A stretch of 64,000 nucleotides of DNA from Rhodobacteraceae bacterium IMCC1909 (GTDB taxonomy: Bacteria > Pseudomonadota > Alphaproteobacteria > Rhodobacterales > Rhodobacteraceae): NCBI GenBank assembly GCA_030704425.1, contig JAPDHM010000002.1, forward strand, positions 372,001 to 436,000. Direction: 5' to 3'. A program made the translations under genes and the position numbers. Of the stretch, positions 36,117-45,008 are shown one piece after another (within the stretch, counting starts at the first letter, position 1; every line of letters starts with the position of its first letter). Under the pieces are notes generated by a model that searched no databases, had not been told where the DNA came from, and saw nothing but the letters and a program-made list of their open reading frames with translations.

Positions 36117-37052
36117 TTAGCTGTACAGGGCGCTGACCCATGCGATGATCAAAGACACCGTAACCACAGAGGCGACGGTCGAGAGGAAAATTGACGCCGA
36201 GACCCGCTGCGGCGCGACCTCATAATGCGTCGCCAGAATAAAGATATTGCCCGCAACCGGCAAAGCCGTCGCCGCAATCAAAACCGCAGCGGGATAGGCG
36301 GCAACCGGAAAGATAAAAAGCGCGGCAATCGCCACAGCCGCCGGATGTAAGATCAACTTACAAAAGGCCAGCCAACTGGCCACAGAGAGCCGCTCAGCCG
36401 ATTTGCTGGCCAAAGAGGCGCCAATGGCAAAAAGCGCACCGGGCGTTGCGGCCGCGCCCAAAATGTCGAAGAACTCTGTCGCGGGAGCGGGCAGGACGAC
36501 CCCCGATGAGGAACAGAGCAAACCGACAATCATCGCCATGATCATCGGATTTTTGATCAACCCTCGCCCGACCGTGCGCAGCACTCCAAAGCTCATGTGC
36601 CCATCGCGCGAGCCAACAATTAAGATCACAATTAAACTGCCAAACACCAGTTGATCAATGGCCAGCACCAACATGACCCACAGCACAGCCTTCGGTCCCA
36701 TCAGCATGGCCAACATCGGAATGCCCAAAAATCCGACATTGCCAATCGTGGCACATTGCGCCTCCACCGCCGCCTCGGCCACATTGCGTCGTCGCAGCAT
36801 CGCAACCCCCGTGGCCAGCAGATAGATCAGCAGTGAGGCGGATAGATAGGCAGATATAAAGGAAATATTGATCAAATCCGCAAAGGATAGATTGGCAGAA
36901 AACCGGATAATCATCGCCGGCAAAGCAAAATAAAATACGAATTTCGTCAGATAGGCCGTAGCCACTTCAGGAAAGAACGCCGTCCGCGCCGCGCCATAGC
37001 CGAGACCCACAATGGCGAAAAAGGGCAATGTTTTGAGAAGAACGTCAATCAT
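36117..37052 (-). CDS. AEC-family (auxin efflux carrier-like) transporter
   Basis: This protein of about 311 residues has ten membrane helices in the AEC/MdcF pattern: N-terminal IDVLLKTLPFFAIVGLGYGAA, a central GNVGFLGIPMLAMLMG and a C-terminal ALPVAGNIFILATHY. Family members carry malonate, malate or other organic anions. The ATG at 37052 matches the usual N-terminus; an in-frame GTG 12 bp upstream is an alternative. It lies between fghA and frmA, which suggests co-expression with formaldehyde oxidation but does not prove a link. Confidence 0.87.
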   Translation of the reverse strand: MIDVLLKTLPFFAIVGLGYGAARTAFFPEVATAYLTKFVFYFALPAMIIRFSANLSFADLINISFISAYLSASLLIYLLATGVAMLRRRNVAEAAVEAQCATIGNVGFLGIPMLAMLMGPKAVLWVMLVLAIDQLVFGSLIVILIVGSRDGHMSFGVLRTVGRGLIKNPMIMAMIVGLLCSSSGVVLPAPATEFFDILGAAATPGALFAIGASLASKSAERLSVASWLAFCKLILHPAAVAIAALFIFPVAAYPAAVLIAATALPVAGNIFILATHYEVAPQRVSASIFLSTVASVVTVSLIIAWVSALYS

Positions 37053-37166
37053 CGAGGGGTACACTTCATGCGAAAAGGGCGCATAGCGCGCGTCCTCACA
37101 TTAGCTCCAATTTCACCGGGCGAAAGCCCGAAAAGCGCATATCCTGGCGTGCCGCGAGCTCTGGCC

Positions 37167-38279
37167 TTAAAATTCAACCACTGCGCGGATGGATTTGCCC
37201 GCATGCATCAGATCAAAGCCTTTGTTGATATCCTCCAAAGGCATGGTGTGGGTGATCATGGGGTCAATCTCAATTTTTCCGTCCATGTACCAATCAACAA
37301 TCTTTGGCACATCCGTGCGCCCACGGGCGCCGCCAAAAGCCGTGCCGCGCCAGACGCGGCCCGTAACCAGCTGGAACGGACGGGTGCTGATTTCGGCTCC
37401 AGCAGGCGCCACCCCAATAATCACGCTTTCCCCCCACCCCTTGTGGGCCGATTCCAAAGCGCTGCGCATCACATCAACATTGCCTGTTGCATCAAATGTG
37501 TAATCCGCCCCGCCGCCGGTCAGCGCGACCAAATGGGCGACCAAATCACCGCTCACCTCGGCCGGATTGACAAAATCGGTCATACCAAAGCGGCGGGCCA
37601 TCTCAATCTTGCCAGGATTTAGATCCACACCGACAATCTGATCGGCCCCAGCCAATCGCAAGCCTTGAATCACATTCAAGCCAATACCGCCCAAACCAAA
37701 GACAATCGCCGTGCTGCCAATTTCGGCCTTGGCCGTATTTATCACCGCGCCTATGCCCGTGGTAACACCGCAGCCGATATAGCAAATCTTGTCAAAGGGA
37801 GCATCGGGGCGCACTTTGGCCAAAGCAATCTCTGGCAAAACCGTATGATTGGCGAAGGTGGAGCAGCCCATGTAGTGCAAAATTGGCGTACCATCGAGCA
37901 TGGAAAACCGACTGGTGCCATCTGGCATCAGGCCTTGCCCCTGGGTGCTGCGGATGGCTTGGCACAGATTGGTTTTTGGATTGAGGCAATATTCACAGGT
38001 GCGGCACTCTGGCGTGTAAAGCGGAATGACATGATCGCCGGGCTTCAAGCTGGTCACACCCGGGCCGCATTCCACCACGACCCCTGCGCCCTCATGGCCC
38101 AAAATCGCAGGGAACAGTCCCTCGGGATCAGCGCCAGAAAGGGTGAACTCATCCGTGTGGCAAATACCGGTGGCTTTGATTTCCACCAAAACCTCGCCGG
38201 CCTTTGGGCCCTCGAGATTGACCTCCATGATTTCAAGTGGTTTGCCGGCTTCCATGGCCACCGCAGCGCGTGTTCGCAT
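37167..38279 (-). CDS. frmA: S-(hydroxymethyl)glutathione dehydrogenase / class III alcohol dehydrogenase
   Basis: This 370-residue zinc alcohol dehydrogenase has the catalytic zinc region GICHTDEF...GHEGAGVV and the structural zinc loop [17 protein letters not shown]. The Rossmann motif [14 protein letters not shown] and a class III-type N-terminus ([14 protein letters not shown]) fit FrmA/AdhC. It oxidises the glutathione adduct of formaldehyde with NAD. The ATG at 38279 has GAGGAG 7 nt upstream, and the longer frame is rejected. Together with fghA it gives the window a full formaldehyde-to-formate route. Confidence 0.96.
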   Translation of the reverse strand: MRTRAAVAMEAGKPLEIMEVNLEGPKAGEVLVEIKATGICHTDEFTLSGADPEGLFPAILGHEGAGVVVECGPGVTSLKPGDHVIPLYTPECRTCEYCLNPKTNLCQAIRSTQGQGLMPDGTSRFSMLDGTPILHYMGCSTFANHTVLPEIALAKVRPDAPFDKICYIGCGVTTGIGAVINTAKAEIGSTAIVFGLGGIGLNVIQGLRLAGADQIVGVDLNPGKIEMARRFGMTDFVNPAEVSGDLVAHLVALTGGGADYTFDATGNVDVMRSALESAHKGWGESVIIGVAPAGAEISTRPFQLVTGRVWRGTAFGGARGRTDVPKIVDWYMDGKIEIDPMITHTMPLEDINKGFDLMHAGKSIRAVVEF

Positions 38280-38340
38280 CCTGTAACTCCTCGTATTTTC
38301 TTTGATACTAGGGTAGCCGAACACCGTCTGACAACCACTT

Positions 38341-38811
38341 TTATACCCGGTGATAGGGGCCGCCTGCGAGGATGGAGGCCGCGCGGTAGAGCTGTTCAGT
38401 CAGCATAACGCGCACCAGCATATGCGGCCAAACCATCGCCCCAAAACTCAGCGCAAAATCTGCGCGCTGCAGTACAGCGGGATCCAGACCATCTGCCCCC
38501 CCGATGACAAAGACCAACTCGCTGGGTGCGGTATCGCGAATATGTGCAAGATGCGCCGCAAAATCTGGAGAGCTCTGCAGCTTGCCCCGCTCATCCAATG
38601 CAATCACCGTCGCGCTTGGCCCAATGGCCTTGAGCAACAAAGCCGCTTCCGTCGCCTTGCCACCGCCTTTTTTATCTTCCAATTCGGTCAACTCAACCAG
38701 CCCAAGCCCCAACGGGCGACCGCTGCGGTTAAACCGAGAGATATAATCTTCAATGAGATCTTTTTCAGGCCCGTTGCGCAGGCGTCCAATGGCGAGAATA
38801 CGCAGGCGCAT
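38341..38811 (-). CDS. rlmH: 23S rRNA (pseudouridine1915-N3)-methyltransferase RlmH
   Basis: This 156-residue SPOUT methyltransferase has the expected length. [11 protein letters not shown] supplies the SAM-binding knot, and the C-terminal [19 protein letters not shown] plus the ending GGPYHRV are diagnostic of RlmH (YbeA). It methylates pseudouridine 1915 in helix 69 of 23S rRNA. Its ATG overlaps the rsfS stop by one base (TAATG), the common rsfS-rlmH arrangement. Confidence 0.97.
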   Translation of the reverse strand: MRLRILAIGRLRNGPEKDLIEDYISRFNRSGRPLGLGLVELTELEDKKGGGKATEAALLLKAIGPSATVIALDERGKLQSSPDFAAHLAHIRDTAPSELVFVIGGADGLDPAVLQRADFALSFGAMVWPHMLVRVMLTEQLYRAASILAGGPYHRV

Positions 38812-39224
38812 TAAGCCTCAGTCGGGCTTGGCGCTCCAGGCTCGAGCCACATTTGGTCCAACTGATAAAATTCGCGCACTTCCGGGCGGAACACATGCAC
38901 AATCACATCGCCCGTATCCACAAGCACCCAATCGCCCGTGCCCTTGCCTTCGACCTTTGACAGAATACCAAGATCATCTTTCAAGCGGCTCTTCAACTTT
39001 TCGGAGATGGCCGCAACTTGGCGCGTAGAGCGCCCTGAACAAATCACCATGTGATCGCCAATCTCAGAGATGCCCCGCAAATCTATTTGCACGACATCTT
39101 CGGCTTTATCATCGTCTAGGGATTTTAACACAGCGGCCAAGATAGCATCGCTCGTAACACTCGATTGGCCTTTGGCCAATTTGCGCGCGGATCCTTCCGC
39201 GTCAGACGTCAAAGACAGGACCAT
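38811..39224 (-). CDS. rsfS: Ribosome silencing factor RsfS
   Basis: This Iojap/YbeB family protein has 137 residues from the ATG at 39224. Core motifs AEDVVQIDLRGISEIGDHMVICSG (interrupted here for length) and STRQVAAISE, then GDWVLVDTGDVIVHVF and the terminal REFYQLDQMW, are all present. It binds ribosomal protein L14 and blocks subunit joining in stationary phase. A TTG 9 bp upstream is the alternative start; GGAGG sits very close to the ATG. It is coupled to rlmH. Confidence 0.95.
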   Translation of the reverse strand: MVLSLTSDAEGSARKLAKGQSSVTSDAILAAVLKSLDDDKAEDVVQIDLRGISEIGDHMVICSGRSTRQVAAISEKLKSRLKDDLGILSKVEGKGTGDWVLVDTGDVIVHVFRPEVREFYQLDQMWLEPGAPSPTEA

Positions 39225-39387
39225 GTCCTCCAAAAAAATCGCCGCAACATCCCGGCGCCGGGTGGTTCATCCTTAGCAGCCTCGTTCAGATTCCTCAATC
39301 ACCTGGTTTGATCGACCGTAAAACTGTGGCCATCCGGCCCCAAAACGGAGAAATACCGCATTTCGTGCCTTTGATGTCGCCTCAATA

Positions 39388-39431
39388 TTGACAAATTGGA
39401 AAATTAATTACTATAAAACAATAATTAATTT
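39388..39431 (+). promoter_or_regulatory. Promoter with a perfect inverted repeat upstream of DUF2975-XRE pair
   Basis: TTGACA at 39388-39393 and TATAAA at 39412-39417 are spaced 18 bp, a near-consensus sigma-70 promoter. A perfect 10-bp inverted repeat (AAATTAATTA / TAATTAATTT, 11-nt spacer, 39401-39431) covers the -10 region. This is a natural operator position for the small XRE protein encoded in the same operon. Confidence 0.65.
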
Positions 39432-39462
39432 CATTCATAAGGCATTTCACAGGAGTCCCATC

Positions 39463-39996
39463 ATGTCTCGCAAAATTAGAATCATATCGTCGGGGTGTAT
39501 TCTCTTCTCAACCCTCTTGGCAGTGTTCTTGGTTGCGCATTATGGGCATTTTCATTGGGTTCATAACTGGCGCGATCCAGCCGCACTCGCCCAGCTCTTG
39601 CAGTTTTCAGATCCCACGATCGAAATCCCGCGCAGCTCACGGATCTTTATTGCCATTCTGGACATGCTCCCTCTCGTGCCTGGCCTATGTGCACTCTATT
39701 TTGGAGCGTGCGTGGTAGCCGATTTTCGATCCGAGCGCTATTTCACTGTCACAGTAACCCGCTCAATGTCCCACGGCGGGCTGAGCCTTATTGCCCTAGC
39801 GTCATTGAAATTTCTTTCCCTCAAATTCATGATCCCCTATGTTTTTCGCTACGATCCTATGGCTGACGTGCCCATCCGGTTTATGTTTGAACCCACCGGC
39901 GCCGGTTTCCTTTTGGCTGGGGTGATGATCTGGATCATCGGATGGATTCTGACCCAGGCGCTTGTGCTCAAGGCCGAACATGAGAGTATTGTGTGA
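39463..39996 (+). CDS. DUF2975-like membrane protein
   Basis: This protein has 177 residues from the ATG at 39463 (AGGAG 7 nt upstream) and four membrane helices. The last pair, GAGFLLAGVMIWIIGWILTQALVLKAEHESIV, has the end typical of DUF2975 proteins. Such proteins are usually encoded directly before a small XRE-type regulator, as here: the stop overlaps the next start (TGATG). The function of the pair is not established. Local base composition is more AT-rich than in the neighbours, and the operon sits alone between rsfS and leuC. Confidence 0.75.
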   Translation: MSRKIRIISSGCILFSTLLAVFLVAHYGHFHWVHNWRDPAALAQLLQFSDPTIEIPRSSRIFIAILDMLPLVPGLCALYFGACVVADFRSERYFTVTVTRSMSHGGLSLIALASLKFLSLKFMIPYVFRYDPMADVPIRFMFEPTGAGFLLAGVMIWIIGWILTQALVLKAEHESIV

Positions 39997-40217
39997 TGGC
40001 GATTATCATTCGGTTAGATGTCATGTTGGCTCTGCGCAAAATGCGCTCAAAAGATCTCGCCGCTGAAATTGGCTTAACAGAGGCCAATCTCAGCCTGCTG
40101 AAATCTGGCAAAGCCAAAGGGGTGCGATTCGACACTTTGGGGAAAATTTGCCGCGCATTGGACTGCCAGCCTGGCGATTTGCTGGAATTTGCAGAAGCGC
40201 CCACTTCGGCCGGGTAA
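39996..40217 (+). CDS. Small XRE-family helix-turn-helix regulator
   Basis: This 73-residue Cro/C1-type (YozG-like) protein has helix-turn-helix DLAAEIGLTEANLSLLKSGK at about residues 21-40 and the follow-on VRFDTLGKICRALDCQPGDLLE typical of this small subfamily. It is the partner of the DUF2975 membrane protein, with overlapping TGATG. It probably autoregulates through the palindrome at 39401-39431; whether the membrane protein senses a signal is unknown. Confidence 0.88.
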   Translation: MAIIIRLDVMLALRKMRSKDLAAEIGLTEANLSLLKSGKAKGVRFDTLGKICRALDCQPGDLLEFAEAPTSAG

Positions 40218-40427
40218 TAGGCGTAAACCCGCAACATCTGGAGGCTTGTGCCGGGCCTTGGGCCGGGGTATTCAGCGGCATGAGTATGGTCTTCGATATC
40301 GCCGATAGAGCGCGCCTGCCTTGGCGCTTCTTTGGTGTGGCGAAATCCAACCTACGGCCGCGTCTTCACGGCTAATCCCCTCTGCAAGACACGACACATT
40401 CGACGAACAACAAAAGGAACGCCTAAC

Positions 40428-41831
40428 ATGGCCCCTAAAACACTCTATGATAAAATCTGGGACGCGCATGTCGCCCATGAAGCCGAAGATGGCACCTGCC
40501 TGCTCTATATCGACCGCCATTTGGTCCACGAAGTGACCAGCCCACAAGCCTTTGAAGGCTTGCGGATGAATGGCCGGAAGGTGCGCGCGCCAGAAAAAAC
40601 CATCGCTGTGCCCGATCACAACGTGCCCACAACCCTGGACCGTCTGAAGGGCATTGAAAACGAGGAAAGCCGCATCCAAGTGGAAGCTCTGGACACCAAC
40701 GCGCGGGAATTCGGGCTTGTCTATTACCCGGTGGATGACGTGCGCCAGGGCATTGTGCACATCATCGGCCCTGAGCAGGGTTGGACCCTGCCCGGCATGA
40801 CAATTGTCTGCGGCGACAGCCACACTGCCACCCATGGCGCCTTTGGCGCACTGGCCCATGGCATCGGCACCTCTGAGGTGGAGCATGTTCTGGCCACGCA
40901 AACTTTGATCCAGAAAAAATCAAAAAACATGAAGGTCGAAATTACCGGCAAATTGAGCCCAGGTGTGACGGCGAAAGATATCACCTTAGCAGTGATTGGT
41001 GAGACCGGCACGGCCGGTGGCACAGGCTATGTGATTGAGTATTGCGGCGAGGCCATTCGCAGCCTCTCTATGGAAGGGCGCATGACTGTGTGCAACATGG
41101 CCATCGAAGGCGGCGCACGCGCGGGTCTCATCGCGCCGGATGAGACCACATTCGAATATTGCAAAGGCCGCCCCAATGCGCCCAGCGGCGAAACATGGGA
41201 GGCCGCGCTGGCCTATTGGAAAACGCTCTACACCGACGATGATGCGCATTTCGACAAGGTCTTAACCTTGAAGGGTGAGGATATCGCCCCTGTGGTCACT
41301 TGGGGCACCAGCCCAGAGGATGTCTTGCCGATCACCGCAAGCGTGCCTTCGGCGCAGGATTTCTCTGGCGGCAAAGTCGAGGCGGCCCAACGCAGCCTAG
41401 ACTATATGGGCCTCACAGCGGGCACCCCCCTGTGTGACATTGAGATTGATACAGTCTTCATCGGCTCTTGCACCAATGGGCGGATCGAGGATCTGCGCGC
41501 GGCGGCGAAAATTTTGAAGGGTCGTAAGATCAAAGAGGGCATGCGCGCGATGATCGTGCCAGGCTCAGGTTTGGTGCGTGCGCAGGCCGAAGAAGAAGGT
41601 CTGGCGGACATCTTCAAGGAGGCCGGCTTCGAATGGCGCCTGGCGGGATGCTCAATGTGTCTGGCGATGAACCCCGACCAATTGCAACCGGGCGAACGCT
41701 GCGCGGCCACGTCAAACCGCAACTTTGAAGGCCGCCAAGGCCGCGGTGGGCGTACGCATTTGATGAGCCCTGCCATGGCTGCCGCTGCGGCCCTTACCGG
41801 AAAACTGACTGATGTGCGGGAGATGCTCTAA
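40428..41831 (+). CDS. leuC: 3-isopropylmalate dehydratase large subunit
   Basis: This 467-residue aconitase-family enzyme isomerises 2- to 3-isopropylmalate in leucine synthesis. The substrate/Fe-S regions [24 protein letters not shown] (split), FIGSCTNGR and [13 protein letters not shown] carry the three cluster cysteines. The ATG at 40428 has GGAA about 8 nt upstream; the longer open frame is not used by the family. The 210 bp upstream contains no gene. The stop overlaps the leuD start by one base (TAATG). Confidence 0.97.
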   Translation: MAPKTLYDKIWDAHVAHEAEDGTCLLYIDRHLVHEVTSPQAFEGLRMNGRKVRAPEKTIAVPDHNVPTTLDRLKGIENEESRIQVEALDTNAREFGLVYYPVDDVRQGIVHIIGPEQGWTLPGMTIVCGDSHTATHGAFGALAHGIGTSEVEHVLATQTLIQKKSKNMKVEITGKLSPGVTAKDITLAVIGETGTAGGTGYVIEYCGEAIRSLSMEGRMTVCNMAIEGGARAGLIAPDETTFEYCKGRPNAPSGETWEAALAYWKTLYTDDDAHFDKVLTLKGEDIAPVVTWGTSPEDVLPITASVPSAQDFSGGKVEAAQRSLDYMGLTAGTPLCDIEIDTVFIGSCTNGRIEDLRAAAKILKGRKIKEGMRAMIVPGSGLVRAQAEEEGLADIFKEAGFEWRLAGCSMCLAMNPDQLQPGERCAATSNRNFEGRQGRGGRTHLMSPAMAAAAALTGKLTDVREML

Positions 41832-42436
41832 TGGAAAAATTCGAAAAACTCACCGCCATCGCGGCCCCCATGCCGTTGATCAATATCGACACCGATATGA
41901 TCATTCCAAAGCAGTTTTTGAAAACCATCAAACGCTCCGGACTTGGCGTCAGCGCCTTTCATGAGATGCGCTATAATCTCGATGGCAGCGACAACCCCGA
42001 TTTCGTGCTCAACAAAGAAGCCTATAAAGGCGCCAATATTTTGGTTGCCGGTGACAATTTCGGTTGTGGCTCCTCACGCGAACATGCGCCTTGGGCTTTG
42101 CTCGATTTTGGCATCCGCTGCGTGATCTCAACCAGCTTTGCGGATATCTTCTACAACAACTGCTTCAAAAATGGTATCTTGCCTGTGGTTGTCTCCGAAG
42201 AGCAGCTGCAACTTCTTATGAAAGATGCCGAAAAAGGCAGCAATGCGCGCATGGTGGTTGATCTGGAAAACCAGCAGATTGAGACCTCTGATGGCGAGGT
42301 AATCGCCTTTGATTTGGATCAAAACCGCAAGCATTGCTTGATTAATGGTCTTGACGACATCGGCCTATCGATGGAAAAAATTGCTTCTGTCGACGCCTTT
42401 GAAGCACAAATGGCGCAGAGCGCTCCTTGGGTCTGA
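41831..42436 (+). CDS. leuD: 3-isopropylmalate dehydratase small subunit
   Basis: This 201-residue LeuD carries the swivel-domain signatures [14 protein letters not shown], then [17 protein letters not shown] and the [16 protein letters not shown] segment. It forms the heterodimer with LeuC and is translated from an overlapping start. A perfect 11-bp stem-loop follows the stop, and then a stretch of decayed genes separates it from leuB. Confidence 0.97.
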   Translation: MEKFEKLTAIAAPMPLINIDTDMIIPKQFLKTIKRSGLGVSAFHEMRYNLDGSDNPDFVLNKEAYKGANILVAGDNFGCGSSREHAPWALLDFGIRCVISTSFADIFYNNCFKNGILPVVVSEEQLQLLMKDAEKGSNARMVVDLENQQIETSDGEVIAFDLDQNRKHCLINGLDDIGLSMEKIASVDAFEAQMAQSAPWV

Positions 42437-42440
42437 TCGC

Positions 42441-42469
42441 TTTGGCCAGCCAAAGAACGGCTGGCCAAA
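42441..42469 (+). terminator. Stem-loop after leuD
   Basis: A perfect 11-bp stem TTTGGCCAGCC / GGCTGGCCAAA with a 7-nt loop starts 5 bp after the leuD stop. It has no downstream T-run on the plus strand, so it may act as a 3' end stabiliser or a non-canonical terminator. Confidence 0.5.
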
Positions 42470-42606
42470 ACCGACCTCCCGCGCGACAGGGGATTTGAAA
42501 AACGTCGCATAATTAATTTAGGAAATGTCTGTAATACGTGTTGGTTGATTTCTGTTTTGACCAATTAAGCCAATGTACTCTCTGCAACTTTCATGCGGAG
42601 AACACA

Positions 42607-42688
42607 TGAAACAGAAATCTTTCGAAACGATGCTCAACCGGCTCATAGGCCTGACCCCTGATCAGGTAGAATCCCTAATCGCAATCGC
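42607..42688 (+). pseudogene. Short N-terminal fragment, possibly of a transposase
   Basis: An ATG-started stretch of about 27 residues (MKQKSFETMLNRLIGLTPDQ and a few more) loses coherence where the next fragment begins in another frame. The LTPDQ-type start is reminiscent of IS1595-like transposase N-termini, but this is a weak resemblance. If correct, an insertion removed the front of the oxidoreductase gene that follows. Confidence 0.25.
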
Positions 42689-43071
42689 ATGGCCTCCCCC
42701 CTGCGCCGGGCACTGGCGCGGGAACTCGCCGCGCGCCCATTTTTGGATGCCGCCTATCCACCCTATGGGGCTGCCTTGCGCCCGGCAGACAACACCGTGA
42801 TCTGCCGCTGTGAAGAAGTCACAGCTGGCGATATCCGCAGCTATGCAAAACTTGGTTGCATAGGCCCAAACCAGACCAAAGCGTTCGGACGCGCGGGCAT
42901 GGGCCCTGTCAGGGCCGCTATTGCGGACTGACGGTGACGGCGCTGCTGGCCGATGCCAACGGGCAATCTCCGGATGAGACAGGCTACTACCGCATCCGCG
43001 CGCCCCTCAAACCTGTGACTCTGGGCGAACTCGCGGCAATGGACGACACGACACAAGACGCGACTGAATAG
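42689..43071 (+). pseudogene. Remnant of a FAD/NAD(P) oxidoreductase C-terminal [2Fe-2S] domain, frameshifted
   Basis: Two overlapping frames together read as the BFD-like [2Fe-2S] tail of opine/amino-acid dehydrogenase subunits (HcnB/LhpF/SoxA-like). Frame one gives ICRCEEVTAGDIRSYAKLGC and NQTKAFGRAGMGP; after a missing base near 42905 the second frame continues CQGRYCGLTV and ends YYRIRAPLKPVTLGELA. The four cluster cysteines (CRC, GC, CQGRYC) survive across the break. The N-terminal flavin domains, about 300 residues, are gone. It lies immediately before a broken RidA gene, a usual partner. Confidence 0.75.
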
Positions 43072-43080
43072 GAGAGCTCC

Positions 43081-43418
43081 GTGATTGAACGGATCGAAAC
43101 GAGTGCGAGAATGAGCAAGATCGTCAAGCACAACGGTGTCGCCTATTTGTGCGGCCAAGTCGGGGATGGTGCGACGGTCGCCGAACAGACCCGTGACTGT
43201 CTATCCCGTGTAGACGCTCTTCTGGAGAAGGCTGGATCATCCCGCGAAAAGATGCTGCAGGCCATCATCTGGCTGGCTGACATGGAAGATTTGCCGAGAT
43301 GAATGCCGTCTGGGACGCATGGACTCCCGAGGGTCACGGCCCGGCCCGTGCCTGTGGTGAAGCAAAGCTCGCCCGTCGGGATCTCAAAGTCGAGATCATC
43401 GTGACCGCAGCGTATTGA
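43081..43418 (+). pseudogene. RidA-family (YjgF) protein gene broken by a one-base deletion
   Basis: It starts at GTG 43081 with AGGAG upstream. The first frame (73 codons, ending 43302) has LCGQVGDGATVAEQTRDCL and [13 protein letters not shown], then stops. One frame over, the family continuation follows immediately: [20 protein letters not shown], then [19 protein letters not shown] to the stop at 43416-43418. Restoring one T near 43291 would join them. RidA proteins hydrolyse reactive enamine/imine intermediates released by amino-acid or amine oxidoreductases, consistent with the oxidoreductase remnant upstream. Confidence 0.82.
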
Positions 43419-43820
43419 AAGGCCACTTTGAGGAATGCAATAGTTGGAGGACTGGTATCTCAACCGGAGCTATGAGCCTCGAAGAGTTTTTCTCGCTTGG
43501 TTTTGCTTGAATGGCCGGTAATCCCGCCGCGCCGCAGCACCGAATCTTACGCTGATGCAGTATTCTCTACGCAGCGAGCGCATGCAGCGAAAAAACCGAA
43601 TTCACAGTTCGGGCTCTTAACGGACATTAGCCGCGATCTGCTTCAATGAACGCTGTGGGCCGGGACCAACCAATACTGGTTAAGTCTCCACAAGCTCTGT
43701 GTTCTAACAAACTGGCTCTTACCTTAATCATCCGTAATTCGACCAACACGCTTTGTAGACATTTCCTTAATTTAATAGTTGATCGAATATTAAGAGTTTT
43801 GATCTCCACTCAGGCTCGCC
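43419..43820. other. 402-bp region without a recognisable gene
   Basis: There is no credible coding frame on either strand; short frames lack ribosome-binding sites and family resemblance. The last 130 bp become AT-rich (for example TTAATTTAATAG) and should hold the promoter of the EEP-family gene at 43821. The rest is likely decayed DNA continuing from the RidA pseudogene. Confidence 0.6.
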
Positions 43821-44954
43821 ATGAGCCAGACATTCGACCCAAATGCCATTTTGATCATCCACCCGTCGCATCCATCGATGCGCCAGCAACGATACCTGCG
43901 CAGGTTTCGGGCCTGGATGCGCGCGCTCGCTCTTTTGATCCTTTTATGTCTGATCTACCCTGCGCCAGCAGTCAGTGAAACACTGCGATTGGCCAGCTAC
44001 ACCGCCGCGCTTGAGCGTAATGCGCCGGGGCTCTTATACCGCGACATCCTATACGGAAAATTATCCCAAATTCGCGCAGCGCTCCGGCTTACAGCCACAA
44101 TCAAACCGGATGTTTTGGCGCTGCAACGCTTTGATTGGGATGCAGAGCTGCGCGCGGCGCGCGCGTTCGAATCGGCGCTCAAAGCGCAGGGTTGGGAGAT
44201 GCAAAATCTTTTGGCACCACGGCCCAACACCGGGGTGGCAACCGGCGTCGATATTGATGGAAATGGGCGAATCGGTGGGCCAGGGGATGCGCAAAGCTAT
44301 GGCATTTTCGCCGGGCAACGAGGGCTTTTGCTTCTATCGCGCCTGCCATTCGACGTGCAAAATAGCCAAGATCACAGCCAAGTTCTTTGGGCGGAGGTGC
44401 CGCAAACGCAAAGTACAGACCCGCCTGAAATTGCCAAGGTGCAAAGGCTGGCCTATGTGGCGATGCTGCAGACCTCGATCACCTGGCAGCAGCACCCCAT
44501 TTCCCTCCTCACATTTCACGCCAGCCCACCAGTCTTTGACGGGCCAGAGGACCGCAACGGCCGCCGCAATGCCGATGAGATTACCTATGCCGCCGCCCTG
44601 ATAGATCAACTCCCCACACCTTTCGTGCTGCTGGCCAATACCAATCTTGATCCTTTTGATGGCGAGGGGCACAATGAGGTGATGAGGCAGCTTCTGGCCC
44701 ATTCCAAGCTGCAAGATCCGACGCCGGCCAGCCCAGGCGGGCAAGCATCTGCCAACCCGCGGCATCGCGGTCCGCCGCAGCTCGACACGGTGGATTGGCC
44801 CGATCCGCGGCCCGGAAATCTGCGGGTCAATTACATCCTATCCTCTCGGGACTTTGCCTTGCACGACGGCAGGGTTCATTCGCCAACCAAGGATCTTCCT
44901 GACCCCCATGGAAATTCGCACAGATTGGTCTGGCAGGATGTCTCACTTCCTTGA
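43821..44954 (+). CDS. Secreted endonuclease/exonuclease/phosphatase (EEP) family protein
   Basis: This 377-residue protein has a basic N-terminus and a hydrophobic segment at about 33-50 (ALALLILLCLIYPAPAVS), giving a signal peptide or anchor. The EEP fold is suggested by RLASYTAAL near the start of the mature part, KPDVLALQ-like metal-ligand region, RGLLLLSRLPF, VLLANTNLDPFDGEG and the closing NSHRLVWQDVSL with the catalytic His. It is probably an extracellular or periplasmic phosphodiesterase or nuclease; the substrate is unknown. A start at Met20 (43878) is also possible. Confidence 0.8.
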   Translation: MSQTFDPNAILIIHPSHPSMRQQRYLRRFRAWMRALALLILLCLIYPAPAVSETLRLASYTAALERNAPGLLYRDILYGKLSQIRAALRLTATIKPDVLALQRFDWDAELRAARAFESALKAQGWEMQNLLAPRPNTGVATGVDIDGNGRIGGPGDAQSYGIFAGQRGLLLLSRLPFDVQNSQDHSQVLWAEVPQTQSTDPPEIAKVQRLAYVAMLQTSITWQQHPISLLTFHASPPVFDGPEDRNGRRNADEITYAAALIDQLPTPFVLLANTNLDPFDGEGHNEVMRQLLAHSKLQDPTPASPGGQASANPRHRGPPQLDTVDWPDPRPGNLRVNYILSSRDFALHDGRVHSPTKDLPDPHGNSHRLVWQDVSLP

Positions 44955-45008
44955 CCCCATAGGCCCATAGGGCTAGTCAGCAAGCTGAGACAAACGAAAG
45001 GGCTATCC

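Noticed and set aside
40218-40427. Leader peptide or attenuator for leuC
   Set aside because: No leucine-codon-rich short frame is visible; only a weak hairpin near the XRE stop.
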